This document shows positions 45,318-55,726 of a stretch of 64,000 bases of DNA, one piece after another. The stretch is from assembly GCF_022374875.2 (NCBI RefSeq), contig NZ_CP092427.2, positions 2,852,001 to 2,916,000 on the forward strand. Direction: 5' to 3'. The position numbers and the translations under genes were made by a program. Within the stretch, counting starts at the first letter, position 1. Every line of letters starts with the position of its first letter. The stretch comes from Mycolicibacterium rufum. Its GTDB lineage: Bacteria; Actinomycetota; Actinomycetes; Mycobacteriales; Mycobacteriaceae. A model generated the notes under the pieces. That model saw nothing but the letters and a program-made list of their open reading frames with translations, was not told the DNA's origin and did no database searches.

Positions 45318-46181
45318 TCAGCCGAGGCTGAACGTGGCGCGCTCGGCTGCCGACAGGTCGGTGATCTCGCCCCACTTGCCGGCGACGTCGTCGACCGAAG
45401 GCACCTCGGTGAACGTCACGCCGCTGTTCTGGAACAGTGCCACCCGCTGCACCTTGCCGCCGCCGACGATGAACACCGACGCGGTCTCGGGCACCTCTTC
45501 GGTGCACAGGTACGCCACCACGGGTGCCACGTACTCCGGGGTCAGCTTCTCGAACACCTCGGGCGGCAGGATGTCCTGCGTCATCCGGGTGGCCGCGATC
45601 GGGGCGATCGCGTTGGCCTTGATGTTGTACTTCGCGCCCTCCTGGGCCAGCGTGTTGATCAGGCCGACCAGGCCGAGCTTGGCGGCGCCGTAGTTGGCCT
45701 GACCGAAGTTGCCGAACAGTCCGCTGGTGGAGGTGGCGACGACGACGCGGCCGAAACCGTTCTCCCGGAAGTGCGGCCACGCCGCGCGGATCACGTTGTA
45801 CCCGCCGTAGAGGTGCACCTTGAGCACGGCGTCCCAGTTGCCGAACTCCATCTTGTGGAACGTGCCGTCGCGCAGGATGCCCGCGTTGCTCACCACACCG
45901 TCGACCTTGCCGAACTCGTCGACGGCGGTCTTGGTGATGTTCGCGGCGCCCTCGGGCTCGGCGACGGAGTCGTAGTTCGCGACGGCGCGACCGCCGGCGT
46001 CCTTGATCTCCTTGACCACCTCGTCGGCCATGTTGTGGCCGGCGCCGGTGCCGTCGCGTGCCCCGCCGAGGTCGTTGACGACCACGCTGGCGCCTTCGCG
46101 GGCGAGCGTCATCGCGTATTCGCGTCCGAGGCCGCCTCCGGCGCCGGTGACGACGATGACCCGATCCTGCACTCCTGGCAT
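45318..46181 (-). CDS. Short-chain dehydrogenase, Rv0148-like
   Basis: A 287-residue SDR of the type found in peroxisomal multifunctional enzymes (3-hydroxyacyl-CoA dehydrogenase-like). The cofactor motif is TGAGGGLG, then NDLGGARDG; catalytic Ser, Tyr and Lys lie in STSGLFGNFGQANYGAAK. It matches Rv0148. It may act in beta-oxidation of branched or steroid-like acyl-CoA substrates, a role inferred from the family. AAGGGAA precedes the ATG. Confidence 0.92.
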   Translation of the reverse strand: MPGVQDRVIVVTGAGGGLGREYAMTLAREGASVVVNDLGGARDGTGAGHNMADEVVKEIKDAGGRAVANYDSVAEPEGAANITKTAVDEFGKVDGVVSNAGILRDGTFHKMEFGNWDAVLKVHLYGGYNVIRAAWPHFRENGFGRVVVATSTSGLFGNFGQANYGAAKLGLVGLINTLAQEGAKYNIKANAIAPIAATRMTQDILPPEVFEKLTPEYVAPVVAYLCTEEVPETASVFIVGGGKVQRVALFQNSGVTFTEVPSVDDVAGKWGEITDLSAAERATFSLG

Positions 46182-46229
46182 GAGGTTCCCTTTCAGCTGT
46201 GTCTTCCCTCGGGCGCTTCGCGCTGCTCC

Positions 46230-47639
46230 CTAGAAAAGCCGTCTGGCGAGCTTCCAAGCCTTCTCTGTATACGGGGGATAGATGAAGGCGCCGACGTCGG
46301 GTCGGGTTGGCTTGGTCATCACGGTCTTGCGGTGGCTGAACTCCTCGAAGCCGTACTTGCCGTGATAGGCGCCCATGCCCGAGGGGCCGACGCCACCGAA
46401 GGGCAGCTTGTGGGTGGCGAAGTGGAACAGCAGATGGTTGATCACCATGCCGCCGGCGGCGACCTCCTTGATCACCCGCTCCCGCACCGCCTTGGTCTTG
46501 GTGAACAGGTAGGCCGCCAGCGGTTTGGGCCGCGAGTTCACGAAAGTGATTGCCTCGTCCAGGGATCCGACGGTGACGACGGGCAGGATCGGTCCGAAGA
46601 TCTCGTCGGTCATCAACGGCTCGGCCGGGTCCGGGTCGACGACGACGGTCGGCTGGATCCTGATGTCGCCGGCGTCCGAACCGCCGCCGACCGCGACGGT
46701 GCCCTTGGTGGCGGCCAGCGCGTTGGACAGCCGGTTGAAGTGCCGCTCGTTGACGATGCGCTTGCCGCCGGGGTTACCCGCCTCGAACTCGGCGACCGCC
46801 TCGCGCAGCTTGTCCACCAGCTGGTCGCGGATCGGGGCTTCGGCGAGCACGTAGTCGGGCGCGATGCAGATCTGCCCGGAGTTGATCAGCTTGGTCCACG
46901 CGATGCGCTTGGCGGCGACCTCGATGTCGGCGTCGGCCGCGACGATCACCGGGCTCTTGCCGCCCAGTTCGAGTGTCACCGGCGTCAGGTGGGCGGCGGC
47001 GCTCTCGTACACCTTGCGGCCGATCTCGGTGCCGCCGGTGAACAGCAGATAGTCGAAGCCCTGCTCGATGAGCTCCTGGCTGACCGCTCCGTCGCCCTCG
47101 ACGACAACGATCGCGTCGTTGTCGAGGTAGCGCGGAACCAGTTCGGCCATCAGCGCCGAGGAGGCCGGCGCGATCTCCGAGGGCTTGAGCACCATCGTGT
47201 TGCCCGCCGCGATCGCGCCGACGGCTGGGCCGAGCGTCAGCGCGAACGGGAAGTTCCACGCACCGATGATCAGCACGGTGCCGTACGGCTCGTACTCCAC
47301 CCAGCCGCGACCGGGCAGCTGGGAGAACTCCAGCATGCGGTGGCGGCGCTTCATCCACTTGCCGACGCTCTTGGCCGCCGTCGCGGCCTCGCCCGCGGTG
47401 CTGGCGATGTCGGCCAGCCACGCTTCGAACGGTTTGCGGTCGAGGTCTTTGGCCAGCGCGTCGGCGATCGCGCCTTCGTTCTCGGTCATCAGCCGCTCGA
47501 GGGCCTGCAGCTGCTGCTTGCGCCACTCGACGCTGCGGGTACGGCCCGAGGCGAACGTCTCACGAAGACGACGGACGGTCGCGGCGATGTCGGGGGTGGC
47601 GGCACCCACGTCGACGGGCACGGCGGAATCGGTGGTCAT
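46230..47639 (-). CDS. Aldehyde dehydrogenase, class 3-like (Rv0147-like)
   Basis: A 469-residue NAD(P)-dependent aldehyde dehydrogenase without signal peptide. The catalytic glutamate is in TLELGGKSP and the nucleophilic cysteine in NSGQICIAPDYV; the cofactor loop is FTGGTEIGRKV. The short length and ALDH3-type C-terminus suggest oxidation of medium- or long-chain or aromatic aldehydes. AAGGAGA precedes the ATG. It corresponds to Rv0147. A CCAACC/GGTTGG inverted repeat lies in its promoter. Confidence 0.93.
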   Translation of the reverse strand: MTTDSAVPVDVGAATPDIAATVRRLRETFASGRTRSVEWRKQQLQALERLMTENEGAIADALAKDLDRKPFEAWLADIASTAGEAATAAKSVGKWMKRRHRMLEFSQLPGRGWVEYEPYGTVLIIGAWNFPFALTLGPAVGAIAAGNTMVLKPSEIAPASSALMAELVPRYLDNDAIVVVEGDGAVSQELIEQGFDYLLFTGGTEIGRKVYESAAAHLTPVTLELGGKSPVIVAADADIEVAAKRIAWTKLINSGQICIAPDYVLAEAPIRDQLVDKLREAVAEFEAGNPGGKRIVNERHFNRLSNALAATKGTVAVGGGSDAGDIRIQPTVVVDPDPAEPLMTDEIFGPILPVVTVGSLDEAITFVNSRPKPLAAYLFTKTKAVRERVIKEVAAGGMVINHLLFHFATHKLPFGGVGPSGMGAYHGKYGFEEFSHRKTVMTKPTRPDVGAFIYPPYTEKAWKLARRLF

Positions 47640-47682
47640 GACGGGTCTCCTTCATCTGACCTGCGGAGTACCCGAATCGTAG

Positions 47683-47698
47683 CCAACCATCCGGTTGG
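47683..47698. promoter_or_regulatory. Inverted repeat upstream of aldehyde dehydrogenase gene
   Basis: CCAACC-atcc-GGTTGG is a perfect 6+4+6 inverted repeat 44 bp upstream of the ALDH start codon, a normal place for a repressor site. Related GGTTGG half-sites are present near 22033-22040 and 28677-28684. A TetR regulator encoded at 48726 is the closest candidate. Confidence 0.5.
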
Positions 47699-47728
47699 TG
47701 AACAGGCGGCTGGACCAGCCGCGCAGGC

Positions 47729-48673
<945 letters not shown>

Positions 48674-48725
48674 CTATCAACCTGCCCGCGTCTGCCCAGG
48701 TGTGGGCCACGCCACAGCGCGCTGA

Positions 48726-49358
48726 CTAGCCCAGATGCCAGAGCTTGTTGGCCAGCAGCAGTTCGAGTTTGTGCACCACCGCGCCCAGCGCCGCCCCGTC
48801 GCCGACGAAACCGGCGTAGAAGCCCATCCCCCACAGCACGGCCACCAGCATCTCCACCAGGTGGCTGACGTCGGTGTCGGAGCTCAGCTCGCCGCGTTCG
48901 ATCGCGTCGTTGACGGCCCAGGTGACGAAGGCCCGCGAGTTCTTCAACGGGTCGTGCTCATCGCTGACCAGTTCGGGGTGGCGCTGCGTCTCCAGCACCG
49001 AGGTGACGAGAAACGCCGCCGCGGAGCGGTCCTCGGTGTCGGCCTGCGTGGTGGCCGACAGGAAAGCCGCCAGCCGGTCGACCAGTCCGGTGCGCTCGTG
49101 CGCCCGGGCCACACCCGCGCTAACAATGGACGTGTTGGTCTGCTCGACCACCTCGGCCCACAGCACGCGTTTGCTGGCGAAGTAATGGTTGATCGCCGGA
49201 CGGGTCAGATCGGCGCGGATCGCGATGGCCTGGAACGTCGCGGCGTCGTAGCCCAGTTCGCTGAACACCTCGCGAGCAGCACCCAGAATGCGCTCCCGCG
49301 TCTCGGCGGCCTTGGCTGCGGGGGGACGACCCGGTCCTCTACTCGCCGTATACGGCAT
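48726..49358 (-). CDS. TetR-family regulator, Rv0144-like
   Basis: A 210-residue regulator with a disordered basic N-terminus (RGPGRPPAAKAAETRERIL) and the helix-turn-helix TFQAIAIRADLTRPAINHYFASK. ATG at 49358 is preferred to the TTG-type start six codons upstream. It is placed as Rv0144 in M. tuberculosis and is divergent from the TetR gene at 49512; the gap of 153 bp has no obvious gene. It may control the methyltransferase-ALDH genes next to it. Confidence 0.87.
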   Translation of the reverse strand: MPYTASRGPGRPPAAKAAETRERILGAAREVFSELGYDAATFQAIAIRADLTRPAINHYFASKRVLWAEVVEQTNTSIVSAGVARAHERTGLVDRLAAFLSATTQADTEDRSAAAFLVTSVLETQRHPELVSDEHDPLKNSRAFVTWAVNDAIERGELSSDTDVSHLVEMLVAVLWGMGFYAGFVGDGAALGAVVHKLELLLANKLWHLG

Positions 49359-49511
49359 TGTGAAATTGTGCCACACGTCACCAGCCCCGACGGCACGCGG
49401 TCGACTGCACGCACCGCACCCGCCGACTCAGCAACGTCAGCGCGCCCTGTACGAACCTTTGTCGCGGCCACATACCGCCGGTTCCGGGCCGCGTCGAACT
49501 AAGGTTTGGCC

Positions 49512-50078
49512 ATGGGGGCGGTCGGGTCGCGGGAATCGTTTTTCAACGCTGGTTTCGACGTGCTCGCCGAGCTCGGCTACGGCGGGCTGAAGCTGGCCGA
49601 GGTGTGCCAGCGCCTGGGGGTCACCAGCGGGTCGTTCTATCACTACTTCTCCAGCTGGTCGGACTACACGCGTCAGCTCGTCGCGCACTGGCACGAGGGC
49701 ATGACGGTGCGCGTCGTCGAGGCGGTCCGCGACGAACCCGACCCCCGGCGACGCGTCGACAAGCTGATCAAGGGTGCGCTGGAACTGCCGCACGGCGCCG
49801 AGGCCGCGATCCGGGTGTGGGGTTCCATCGACCCGCACGTGCGGGCGGTGCAGGCCGCGGTGGACCATCAGCGTTTCGACGCCGTCGTCGAGTCGGCGTT
49901 GCAGGTGCTGGGCAGCAGGCGGCAGGCTGAGATGTTCGCGTCGTGGTCGGTCTACCTGCTCGTGGGATACGAGCAGGCACTGCTGCCCCGCAACCCGGAC
50001 GGATTGGAGTGGCTCGTGACGCAGTTGCTCGACAGCCTCGACGCCGGTCGGTTCCGGTCGGTGCCCGACGGTGACTGA
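49512..50078 (+). CDS. TetR-family regulator
   Basis: A 188-residue regulator with an atypical helix-turn-helix (LKLAEVCQRLGVTSGSFYHYFSSWSDYTRQL). The helical C-terminal domain follows. ATG at 49512 is chosen; the frame opens two codons earlier at a TTG. The next gene starts inside its last codons (8-nt overlap), so it heads a three-gene operon with the membrane protein and the FUSC protein and probably controls that operon. Confidence 0.85.
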   Translation: MGAVGSRESFFNAGFDVLAELGYGGLKLAEVCQRLGVTSGSFYHYFSSWSDYTRQLVAHWHEGMTVRVVEAVRDEPDPRRRVDKLIKGALELPHGAEAAIRVWGSIDPHVRAVQAAVDHQRFDAVVESALQVLGSRRQAEMFASWSVYLLVGYEQALLPRNPDGLEWLVTQLLDSLDAGRFRSVPDGD

Positions 50079-50589
50079 GACCGCAGGCGGCGACGTCGAG
50101 GCGCCCGTCGGGCACGTCGTGACGATGCTGCGGGAGCGGCTCTACGGCGCGATCTCGTGCCTGGCGACGCTGGTGGTGCTCACCCGCTACACCGAGGACG
50201 ACACCAGCGGCTGGGCCCGCGTGCTCGACGTGGCGGTCACGATGGGCGGCCTGTGGGCGGCCAGTCTGCTGGCCGACTGGGTCGCACACCTCGCCGTGCA
50301 CGAGGAGGCGCCGCACGGGGCCGAGCGCTGGCGGATGCTGCAGGCCTCGGGCCAGATCCTGCAGGCCAGTGTGCTGCCGCTGGTGGCGCTGGCGACCGCG
50401 GGCCTCGGGCTGCTGGACACCGACACCGCGATGTGGGTGGCCAAGTGGATCCTCGTCGGCGAGTTGGGGCTGATCGCGCTGCTGGCGGTCCGGCGGACCC
50501 GGCTGCCCTGGTGGCAGCAAATTCTCACCGTGGCGATCTTGGTCGGCGTGGGACTGCTCGTCATCGGCATCAAGGTGCTCGCGCATTGA
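50071..50589 (+). CDS. Integral membrane protein, unknown function
   Basis: A 172-residue protein with four predicted helices (about residues 25-45, 50-72, 95-118 and 125-170). It starts with GTG at 50071, overlapping the TetR gene, and its stop overlaps the TTG start of the FUSC gene. The close coupling suggests it works with the FUSC transporter-like protein, for example as a membrane partner, but the family is not recognised. Confidence 0.75.
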   Translation: MTETAGGDVEAPVGHVVTMLRERLYGAISCLATLVVLTRYTEDDTSGWARVLDVAVTMGGLWAASLLADWVAHLAVHEEAPHGAERWRMLQASGQILQASVLPLVALATAGLGLLDTDTAMWVAKWILVGELGLIALLAVRRTRLPWWQQILTVAILVGVGLLVIGIKVLAH

Positions 50590-52742
50590 CGACGGCGCCC
50601 ACGCTGACCGTCCGCGGACGCATCGTGCGGCGGATGCACCAGCGCGACCCCGACAACGACGCGCTGCGCCGCGCGGTCCGCGCCGCCGCGACGGTCCCGG
50701 TCGCCGCGGCGGTCAGTTTCGCGATCGCCGGCGGTAACTCCCAGACCCCGTTGTTCACCCTGTTCGGGTCGGTGGCGTTGCTGGTGTTCTCCGACTTCCC
50801 CGGTAACAGGCAGAACCGGGCTGTCGCGTACGCGGGGCTCGGCCTGAACGGCATGGTGAACATCGCGCTCGGCACGCTCATCGCGCCGTATCCGTGGCCG
50901 GCGGTGACGCTGATGTTCGTCCTCGGGGTCGCGGTGACGTTCTCGGGTGTGTTGAGCGAGACCGTCGCCGCGGGGCAGCGGGCGACCCTGCTGACGTTCG
51001 TGCTGCCCGCCTGCACGCCGCCGGGCCCGATCGGGGAACGGCTGCTGGGCTGGACGATCGCGCTCGCCGTGTGCGTGCCTGCCGCGCTGTTCGTGCTGCC
51101 GCCGCGCCATCACGGTGAACTGCGTCGCCGGGCGGCGCGCGCCTGCCGCATCCTGGCCGACCGGATCGACGGGACGGCGACGGCCGACGACGTGCGGCGT
51201 GCGATGGATGCGCTGCGAGAGACGTTCCTGGGTGCGGACTTTCGGCCGGTCGGGCTGACCGCGGGCAGCAGGGCGCTGGTGCGTGTGGTCGACGACCTGG
51301 AGTGGGTGTCCGAGCGGGTCGGGCAGGACACCGGTGTCACGCTGCGCGACCGCAATGCGGTGGTGCATGTGCTGCGCTGCGCGGCTGCGGTGCTGCGCAT
51401 CTCGCGGCGGACCGACCGGCAGGTGGCCCGCATGGATCTGGATGCAGCGCTCGAGGCATTGCGCACCACCGCGCGGGGCCGATGGCGGGAGGATCTCGAC
51501 GAGATCCTGAGCGCGCCCGACGACGAGCGTGCCGTCGCGTTGGGTCGCGAGCTGCTGCGGCGCCGGACCATCGCCGCGATGATCGGCGCGACTGGCCGCA
51601 TCATCGCCGCCGCGGCGGCCGCGGATGCCCGGCCGGTGTGGGCCCGCGCCCTGGGCAGGCGGCTGCCGCCGACCGGCGCGTCGGACCGCCTGCTCCCGGA
51701 AACCGTTGCCGCAGCGCAGATCACGTCGGGCTTCGTGGCGAATCGCTCGGTCGCGGTGCGCAACAGTCTGCGCACCGGGCTGGGGCTCGCCATCGCGGTG
51801 GCGATCACCCACCTCTTCCCCGTCGAACACGGGTTCTGGGTGGTGCTGGGCGCGCTGTCGGTGTTGCGCAGCAGCGCGCTGAGCACCGGCACCCGGGTGT
51901 GGCGCGCGGTGATCGGGACCGGCATCGGCTTCCTGCTGGGCGCGCTGCTCATCGGTCTGGTCGGGGTAGATCCGGCGGTGCTGTGGGTGCTGATGCCGTT
52001 CGCCGTCTTCGGCTCGGCGTACGTCCCGGAGATCGCGTCGTTCACCGCCGCCCAGGCGGCGTTCACGATGATGGTGCTGATCTTCTTCAACCTGATCGTG
52101 CCCACCGGGTGGCAGGTCGGGTTGATCCGGGTGGAGGACGTCGTGGTCGGCGCGCTGGTCGGTGTGGTGGTGTCGGTACTGCTGTGGCCGCGGGGGGCGA
52201 CGGCGTCGGTCACCCGCGCGATCCACTCGGCGCGGGCGATCTTCGCCCGGTACCTGTGGGCCGCGGTGCTGCGCATCACGCGCGGCGCCTACGAGGAACG
52301 CACCGACGAGGTGGCGACGCTGAGCCACAACGCGCTCGCCGCGTCTCGCGTCATCGATGATGCTGTGCGGCAATATCTCTCGGAGAGCGGGGCCGAGACG
52401 GACTTCCGCGCGCCGGTGGTCCGGTCGTTCAACCGGGCGCTCCGGTTACGGGCGGCCGCCGACCTGATCGCCGACATCCCGACCCCGCCGCCGCTGGCCG
52501 CCTACCCCACTGTCCGGAAGGTGGTCGAGTCCCACGCGGAGGCGATCTGCGAGCGGGTCGCGGGCCGCCCCGACCCCGAGCGCCCGCGGGCACCGATCAG
52601 CGACGACTTCGTGCGCGCGTTGCGCGCGGAGATGCGCGCCAGCACGCCCCGAGACGACCTCGGTGTGTCAGCGGCACTGCCGCTGCTCACGGTCGCGGCG
52701 CTGCTGGGCGAACTGGAGTTGATCTACCCGCTCTCAACGTGA
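50586..52742 (+). CDS. FUSC-family membrane protein (fusaric-acid-resistance-like)
   Basis: A 718-residue protein with two membrane blocks of about six helices each (about residues 25-175 and 395-540), cytoplasmic helical linkers and a helical C-terminus. The repeat architecture, with FWVVLGALSVLRSSALSTGTRVWRAVIGTGIG in the second block, is typical of FUSC/aromatic-acid exporters. The start is a TTG at 50586 overlapping the previous stop (TTGA). It ends 9 nt inside the convergent pirin gene. Export of toxic aromatic acids is plausible. Confidence 0.85.
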   Translation: MTTAPTLTVRGRIVRRMHQRDPDNDALRRAVRAAATVPVAAAVSFAIAGGNSQTPLFTLFGSVALLVFSDFPGNRQNRAVAYAGLGLNGMVNIALGTLIAPYPWPAVTLMFVLGVAVTFSGVLSETVAAGQRATLLTFVLPACTPPGPIGERLLGWTIALAVCVPAALFVLPPRHHGELRRRAARACRILADRIDGTATADDVRRAMDALRETFLGADFRPVGLTAGSRALVRVVDDLEWVSERVGQDTGVTLRDRNAVVHVLRCAAAVLRISRRTDRQVARMDLDAALEALRTTARGRWREDLDEILSAPDDERAVALGRELLRRRTIAAMIGATGRIIAAAAAADARPVWARALGRRLPPTGASDRLLPETVAAAQITSGFVANRSVAVRNSLRTGLGLAIAVAITHLFPVEHGFWVVLGALSVLRSSALSTGTRVWRAVIGTGIGFLLGALLIGLVGVDPAVLWVLMPFAVFGSAYVPEIASFTAAQAAFTMMVLIFFNLIVPTGWQVGLIRVEDVVVGALVGVVVSVLLWPRGATASVTRAIHSARAIFARYLWAAVLRITRGAYEERTDEVATLSHNALAASRVIDDAVRQYLSESGAETDFRAPVVRSFNRALRLRAAADLIADIPTPPPLAAYPTVRKVVESHAEAICERVAGRPDPERPRAPISDDFVRALRAEMRASTPRDDLGVSAALPLLTVAALLGELELIYPLST

Positions 52743-53708
52743 CGGGCGGTGCGGCATCAGCGCATTCGGCGGGATCGACCCGAACCGTCCGGCGTTGAAG
52801 TCCTCGACGGCGGCGATGAGCTCAGATTTGGAGTTCATCACGAACGGGCCGTACTGGAACACGGGCTCACGGATCGGCTTGCCGCCGAGCAGCAGGACCT
52901 CGAGGGCGGGCCGGTGTGACTCCTGGGTGGGCGCGGCAGCGACCGTGATGCGGTCGCCGGGGCCGAGCACGGCGAGCTGGCCCTGCTCGATCGGATGGTC
53001 GACGGGACCGACCGAGCCGCGTCCGGAGAGCACGTAGACGAGCGCGTTGAAGTCGCGGTTCCACGGCAGGTCGAGCCGGGCGCCGGGCTGGACGGTGGCG
53101 TGTGCCAGCGTGATCGGCGTGTACGTCATGCCGGGTCCGGACGCGCCGTCGATGTCGCCGGCGATCACGCGCACCAGCGCTCCGCCGTCGGCGGAGGACC
53201 GCAGACCGACCTGCGGGCCCTCGATCGACTGGTAGCGGGGCGCGGCGAACTTATCGGTGCGCGGCAGGTTCACCCACAGCTGGATGCCGTGGAACACCCC
53301 ACCGCTCTCGACCAGTTCCGCCGGCGGCGTCTCGATGTGCAGGATTCCGGAGCCTGCGGTCATCCACTGGGTGGCGCCGTCGGTGATGAGCCCGCCGCCG
53401 CCGTGCGAATCCTGGTGGGCGAAGCGGCCGTCGATCATGTAGGTGACGGTCTCGAAGCCGCGGTGCGGGTGCCAGTCGGTGCCGCGCGGTTCGCCGGGCT
53501 GGTACTCCACCTCGCCCATCTGGTCCATGTGGACGAACGGATCGAGGTCGCGGGCGCTGACCCCGGCGAAGGCGCGCACCACGGGGAAGCCCTCGCCTTC
53601 GTAGCCACGGGGTCCGGTCGTCACCGAGCGCACGGGGCGCTGGGTGTCGTCGGGGGCGGGCGCGGCGATGCGGGGCAGGGTCAGGGTGTCGGCGGTGATC
53701 GCGGGCAT
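52734..53708 (-). CDS. Pirin-family protein
   Basis: A 324-residue bicupin. The N-terminal pirin domain retains the metal ligands in DWHPHRGFETVTYM, AHQDSHGG and GSGILHIETP. The C-terminal pirin_C domain contains ALEVLLLGGKPIREPVFQYGPFVMNS. Bacterial pirins can act as quercetin dioxygenases or redox sensors; the role here is unknown. It is convergent with the FUSC gene. Confidence 0.92.
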   Translation of the reverse strand: MPAITADTLTLPRIAAPAPDDTQRPVRSVTTGPRGYEGEGFPVVRAFAGVSARDLDPFVHMDQMGEVEYQPGEPRGTDWHPHRGFETVTYMIDGRFAHQDSHGGGGLITDGATQWMTAGSGILHIETPPAELVESGGVFHGIQLWVNLPRTDKFAAPRYQSIEGPQVGLRSSADGGALVRVIAGDIDGASGPGMTYTPITLAHATVQPGARLDLPWNRDFNALVYVLSGRGSVGPVDHPIEQGQLAVLGPGDRITVAAAPTQESHRPALEVLLLGGKPIREPVFQYGPFVMNSKSELIAAVEDFNAGRFGSIPPNALMPHRPSR

Positions 53709-53770
53709 GCCTCATCTAACCGGACCGCGGTCCGATTCATTCCCTGCTGCCGGGTGGGTACCCCGCCGGA

Positions 53771-53998
53771 ATGGCCAACAACTGGGACGTCATCGCCGCC
53801 ACCCTCTACGACCGCGGTAACCCCGACGGCGGCGCGGAGGAGTCGTCGCTCGTTGAGGGCACCGAGGAGGAGGAGGCCCGGCGGGTCTATGCGGACACCG
53901 TCGCCGTCGCGGCGGACCGAGGGTACGCCTCGGTCAGACTGCGGCGCGACGGCGTGGACGTCGAGTCCTGGCCGCAGGCCACGGGCTGGACCAGTTAG
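53771..53998 (+). CDS. Hypothetical 75-residue acidic protein
   Basis: A short, soluble, acidic frame (MANNWDVIAATLYDRGN, then EGTEEEEARRVYADTVAVAADRGYASVRLRRDGVDVE). No family is recognised. A stretch of glutamates is followed by a helix and a short beta hairpin. It is convergent with ptsI, the two stops overlapping by 2 nt. The biased codon third positions and coherent composition favour a real gene. Confidence 0.6.
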   Translation: MANNWDVIAATLYDRGNPDGGAEESSLVEGTEEEEARRVYADTVAVAADRGYASVRLRRDGVDVESWPQATGWTS

Positions 53999-55704
53999 CC
54001 GAGCACGGCCAGCGCGGCGGCCCGGGCGTCGGCGGCGCTCGCCGTGCCGAGCACGGCCTCGGCGGCCTCGCGGCACTGCTGCAGCGTCACCTGCGCCAGC
54101 TTCGCCCCGACGCCCTGCACGGCGGCGGCCGCGGCGGACAGCGACGTGACCCCCAGGCCGGTGAGCACGCACGCCAGCAGCGGATCGGCCGCGGCCTCGC
54201 CGCAGACGCCGACGGGCTTGCCGACGGCGGCGCCGGCGCGCACGGTCATCGCGACGAGCGCGACCACCGCGGGCTGCCACGGATCGGTGAGGGTGGCCAG
54301 GTCGGCCGACATCCGGTCGGCGGCCATCGTGTACTGCGCGAGGTCGTTGGTGCCGATCGACAGGAAGTCGACGTGCTCGAGGATCCGGTCGGCCAGCAGG
54401 GCGGCCGCGGGCACCTCGATCATCACGCCGGGTGTCAGGCCCCGCGAACGGGCCTGGGCGGCAAAGGACTCCGCTTCCGCAGCGGTGGCGATCATGGGCG
54501 CCATCACCCACGGCTGCTCCCCGGACTTCTCCGCCGCCGCCGCGATCGCGTCGAGTTGGTGGTGCAGCAGGCCGGGATTGTTCTCGGCGATCCGGATGCC
54601 GCGCACGCCGAGCGCCGGGTTGGCCTCGTCGGGGTGGCCGGCGAACTTCAACGGCTTGTCCGAGCCGGCGTCGAGCGTGCGGATCACGACCTTGCGGCCG
54701 GCGAACGCCTCGAGTACCTCGCCGTAGATCTGGGCCTGCTCGTCGACGGTCGGCTCGGTGTCGGTGTTCAGGAAGCACAGCTCGGTGCGGAAGAGGCCGA
54801 CCCCTTCGGCCGGCGTCTCTCGCGCGGCGCGGGCCGCGGCGCCGTCCTGCACGTTGGCCAGCACGGAGACCTGATGACCGTCGGCGGTCGCGCCGGGCCC
54901 GGACCAGCCGGCGGCCGCCGCGGCGACGCGTTCGGCCTCGGCGACGGCGTCCTTGGCCGCCGCTTCCTCGGGCGTCACGGTGACGGTGCCGAGGGTTCCG
55001 TCGACCAGCACCGTCGCGCCGGCGGGCACGTCGTCCAGTCCGTGCACGGCGACGACGCACGGGATGCCGAGTTGGCGGGCGATGATCGCGGTGTGGCTGG
55101 TGGGCCCGCCCAGCGTGGTGGCCAGCGCGACGATCAGCGTGGGGTCCAGGCCCGCGGTGTCGGCTGGCGCGAGATCCTCGGCGCACAGCACCGACGGCGC
55201 GTCGGGCAGCGGCACACCGGGCTCGGGCAGGCCGTTGAGTTCGGCGATCACGCGATCGCGGATGTCGCGCAGGTCGGTCACCCGCTCGGCCATCAGTCCG
55301 CCGAGCTTGGTGAACATCTCGACGAACTGGTCGATCGCGCCGTTGACCGCGCTGACCGCGGGCGCACCGTCTTTGATCCGCTTCTCCGCCGCGCCGAGCC
55401 AGCCGCGGTCCTGGGCGAGGGTGGCCGTCGCGGCCAGCACCTCGGACGCGGCCCCGGTGGCGTGGGCGGCACGGTCGCGCAGGCGTCCGGCCACGGTGGC
55501 CGCCGCGGCGGTGAAGCGTTCGCCCTCGGCCGGCCGGTCGGCCTCGGCGACGTCGGCGAGGCCGCTGACGTCGACCTCGGGGAGTCGGCCGGGACGGATC
55601 ACGGGTGCGTACGCCACTCCGGCGACGACGGGGACGCCGTGCAGAACGGTGCCGGGAGCAGGAGAAGTCGAGCTCTGTGAGCTGAGCGAAGACGTCGCGG
55701 TCAT
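53995..55704 (-). CDS. ptsI: Phosphoenolpyruvate-protein phosphotransferase (Enzyme I)
   Basis: A 569-residue Enzyme I that takes phosphate from PEP and passes it to HPr. The phospho-histidine is His204 in GGPTSHTAIIARQLGIPC, the PEP-binding barrel shows EGVGLFRTELCFLN and SIGTNDLAQYTMAADR, and the active-site cysteine is in VGVCGEAAADP. The ATG at 55704 is used; the same frame extends over the DeoR gene but that part is antisense. It is divergent from fruR and shares a 102-bp AT-rich promoter gap. Confidence 0.94.
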   Translation of the reverse strand: MTATSSLSSQSSTSPAPGTVLHGVPVVAGVAYAPVIRPGRLPEVDVSGLADVAEADRPAEGERFTAAAATVAGRLRDRAAHATGAASEVLAATATLAQDRGWLGAAEKRIKDGAPAVSAVNGAIDQFVEMFTKLGGLMAERVTDLRDIRDRVIAELNGLPEPGVPLPDAPSVLCAEDLAPADTAGLDPTLIVALATTLGGPTSHTAIIARQLGIPCVVAVHGLDDVPAGATVLVDGTLGTVTVTPEEAAAKDAVAEAERVAAAAAGWSGPGATADGHQVSVLANVQDGAAARAARETPAEGVGLFRTELCFLNTDTEPTVDEQAQIYGEVLEAFAGRKVVIRTLDAGSDKPLKFAGHPDEANPALGVRGIRIAENNPGLLHHQLDAIAAAAEKSGEQPWVMAPMIATAAEAESFAAQARSRGLTPGVMIEVPAAALLADRILEHVDFLSIGTNDLAQYTMAADRMSADLATLTDPWQPAVVALVAMTVRAGAAVGKPVGVCGEAAADPLLACVLTGLGVTSLSAAAAAVQGVGAKLAQVTLQQCREAAEAVLGTASAADARAAALAVLG

Positions 55705-55726
55705 GTGAACCAGGTTACAAGAAAAC

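Noticed and set aside
49345..49356. GCCGTATACGGC palindrome at the start of the TetR gene at 48726
   Set aside because: It lies within the first codons of the gene and is short; chance is likely, although autoregulation cannot be excluded.
50187..52373. 728-codon minus-strand frame opposite the FUSC gene
   Set aside because: Low-complexity Arg/His/Pro/Gln composition and no ribosome site; the plus strand encodes a recognisable FUSC protein.
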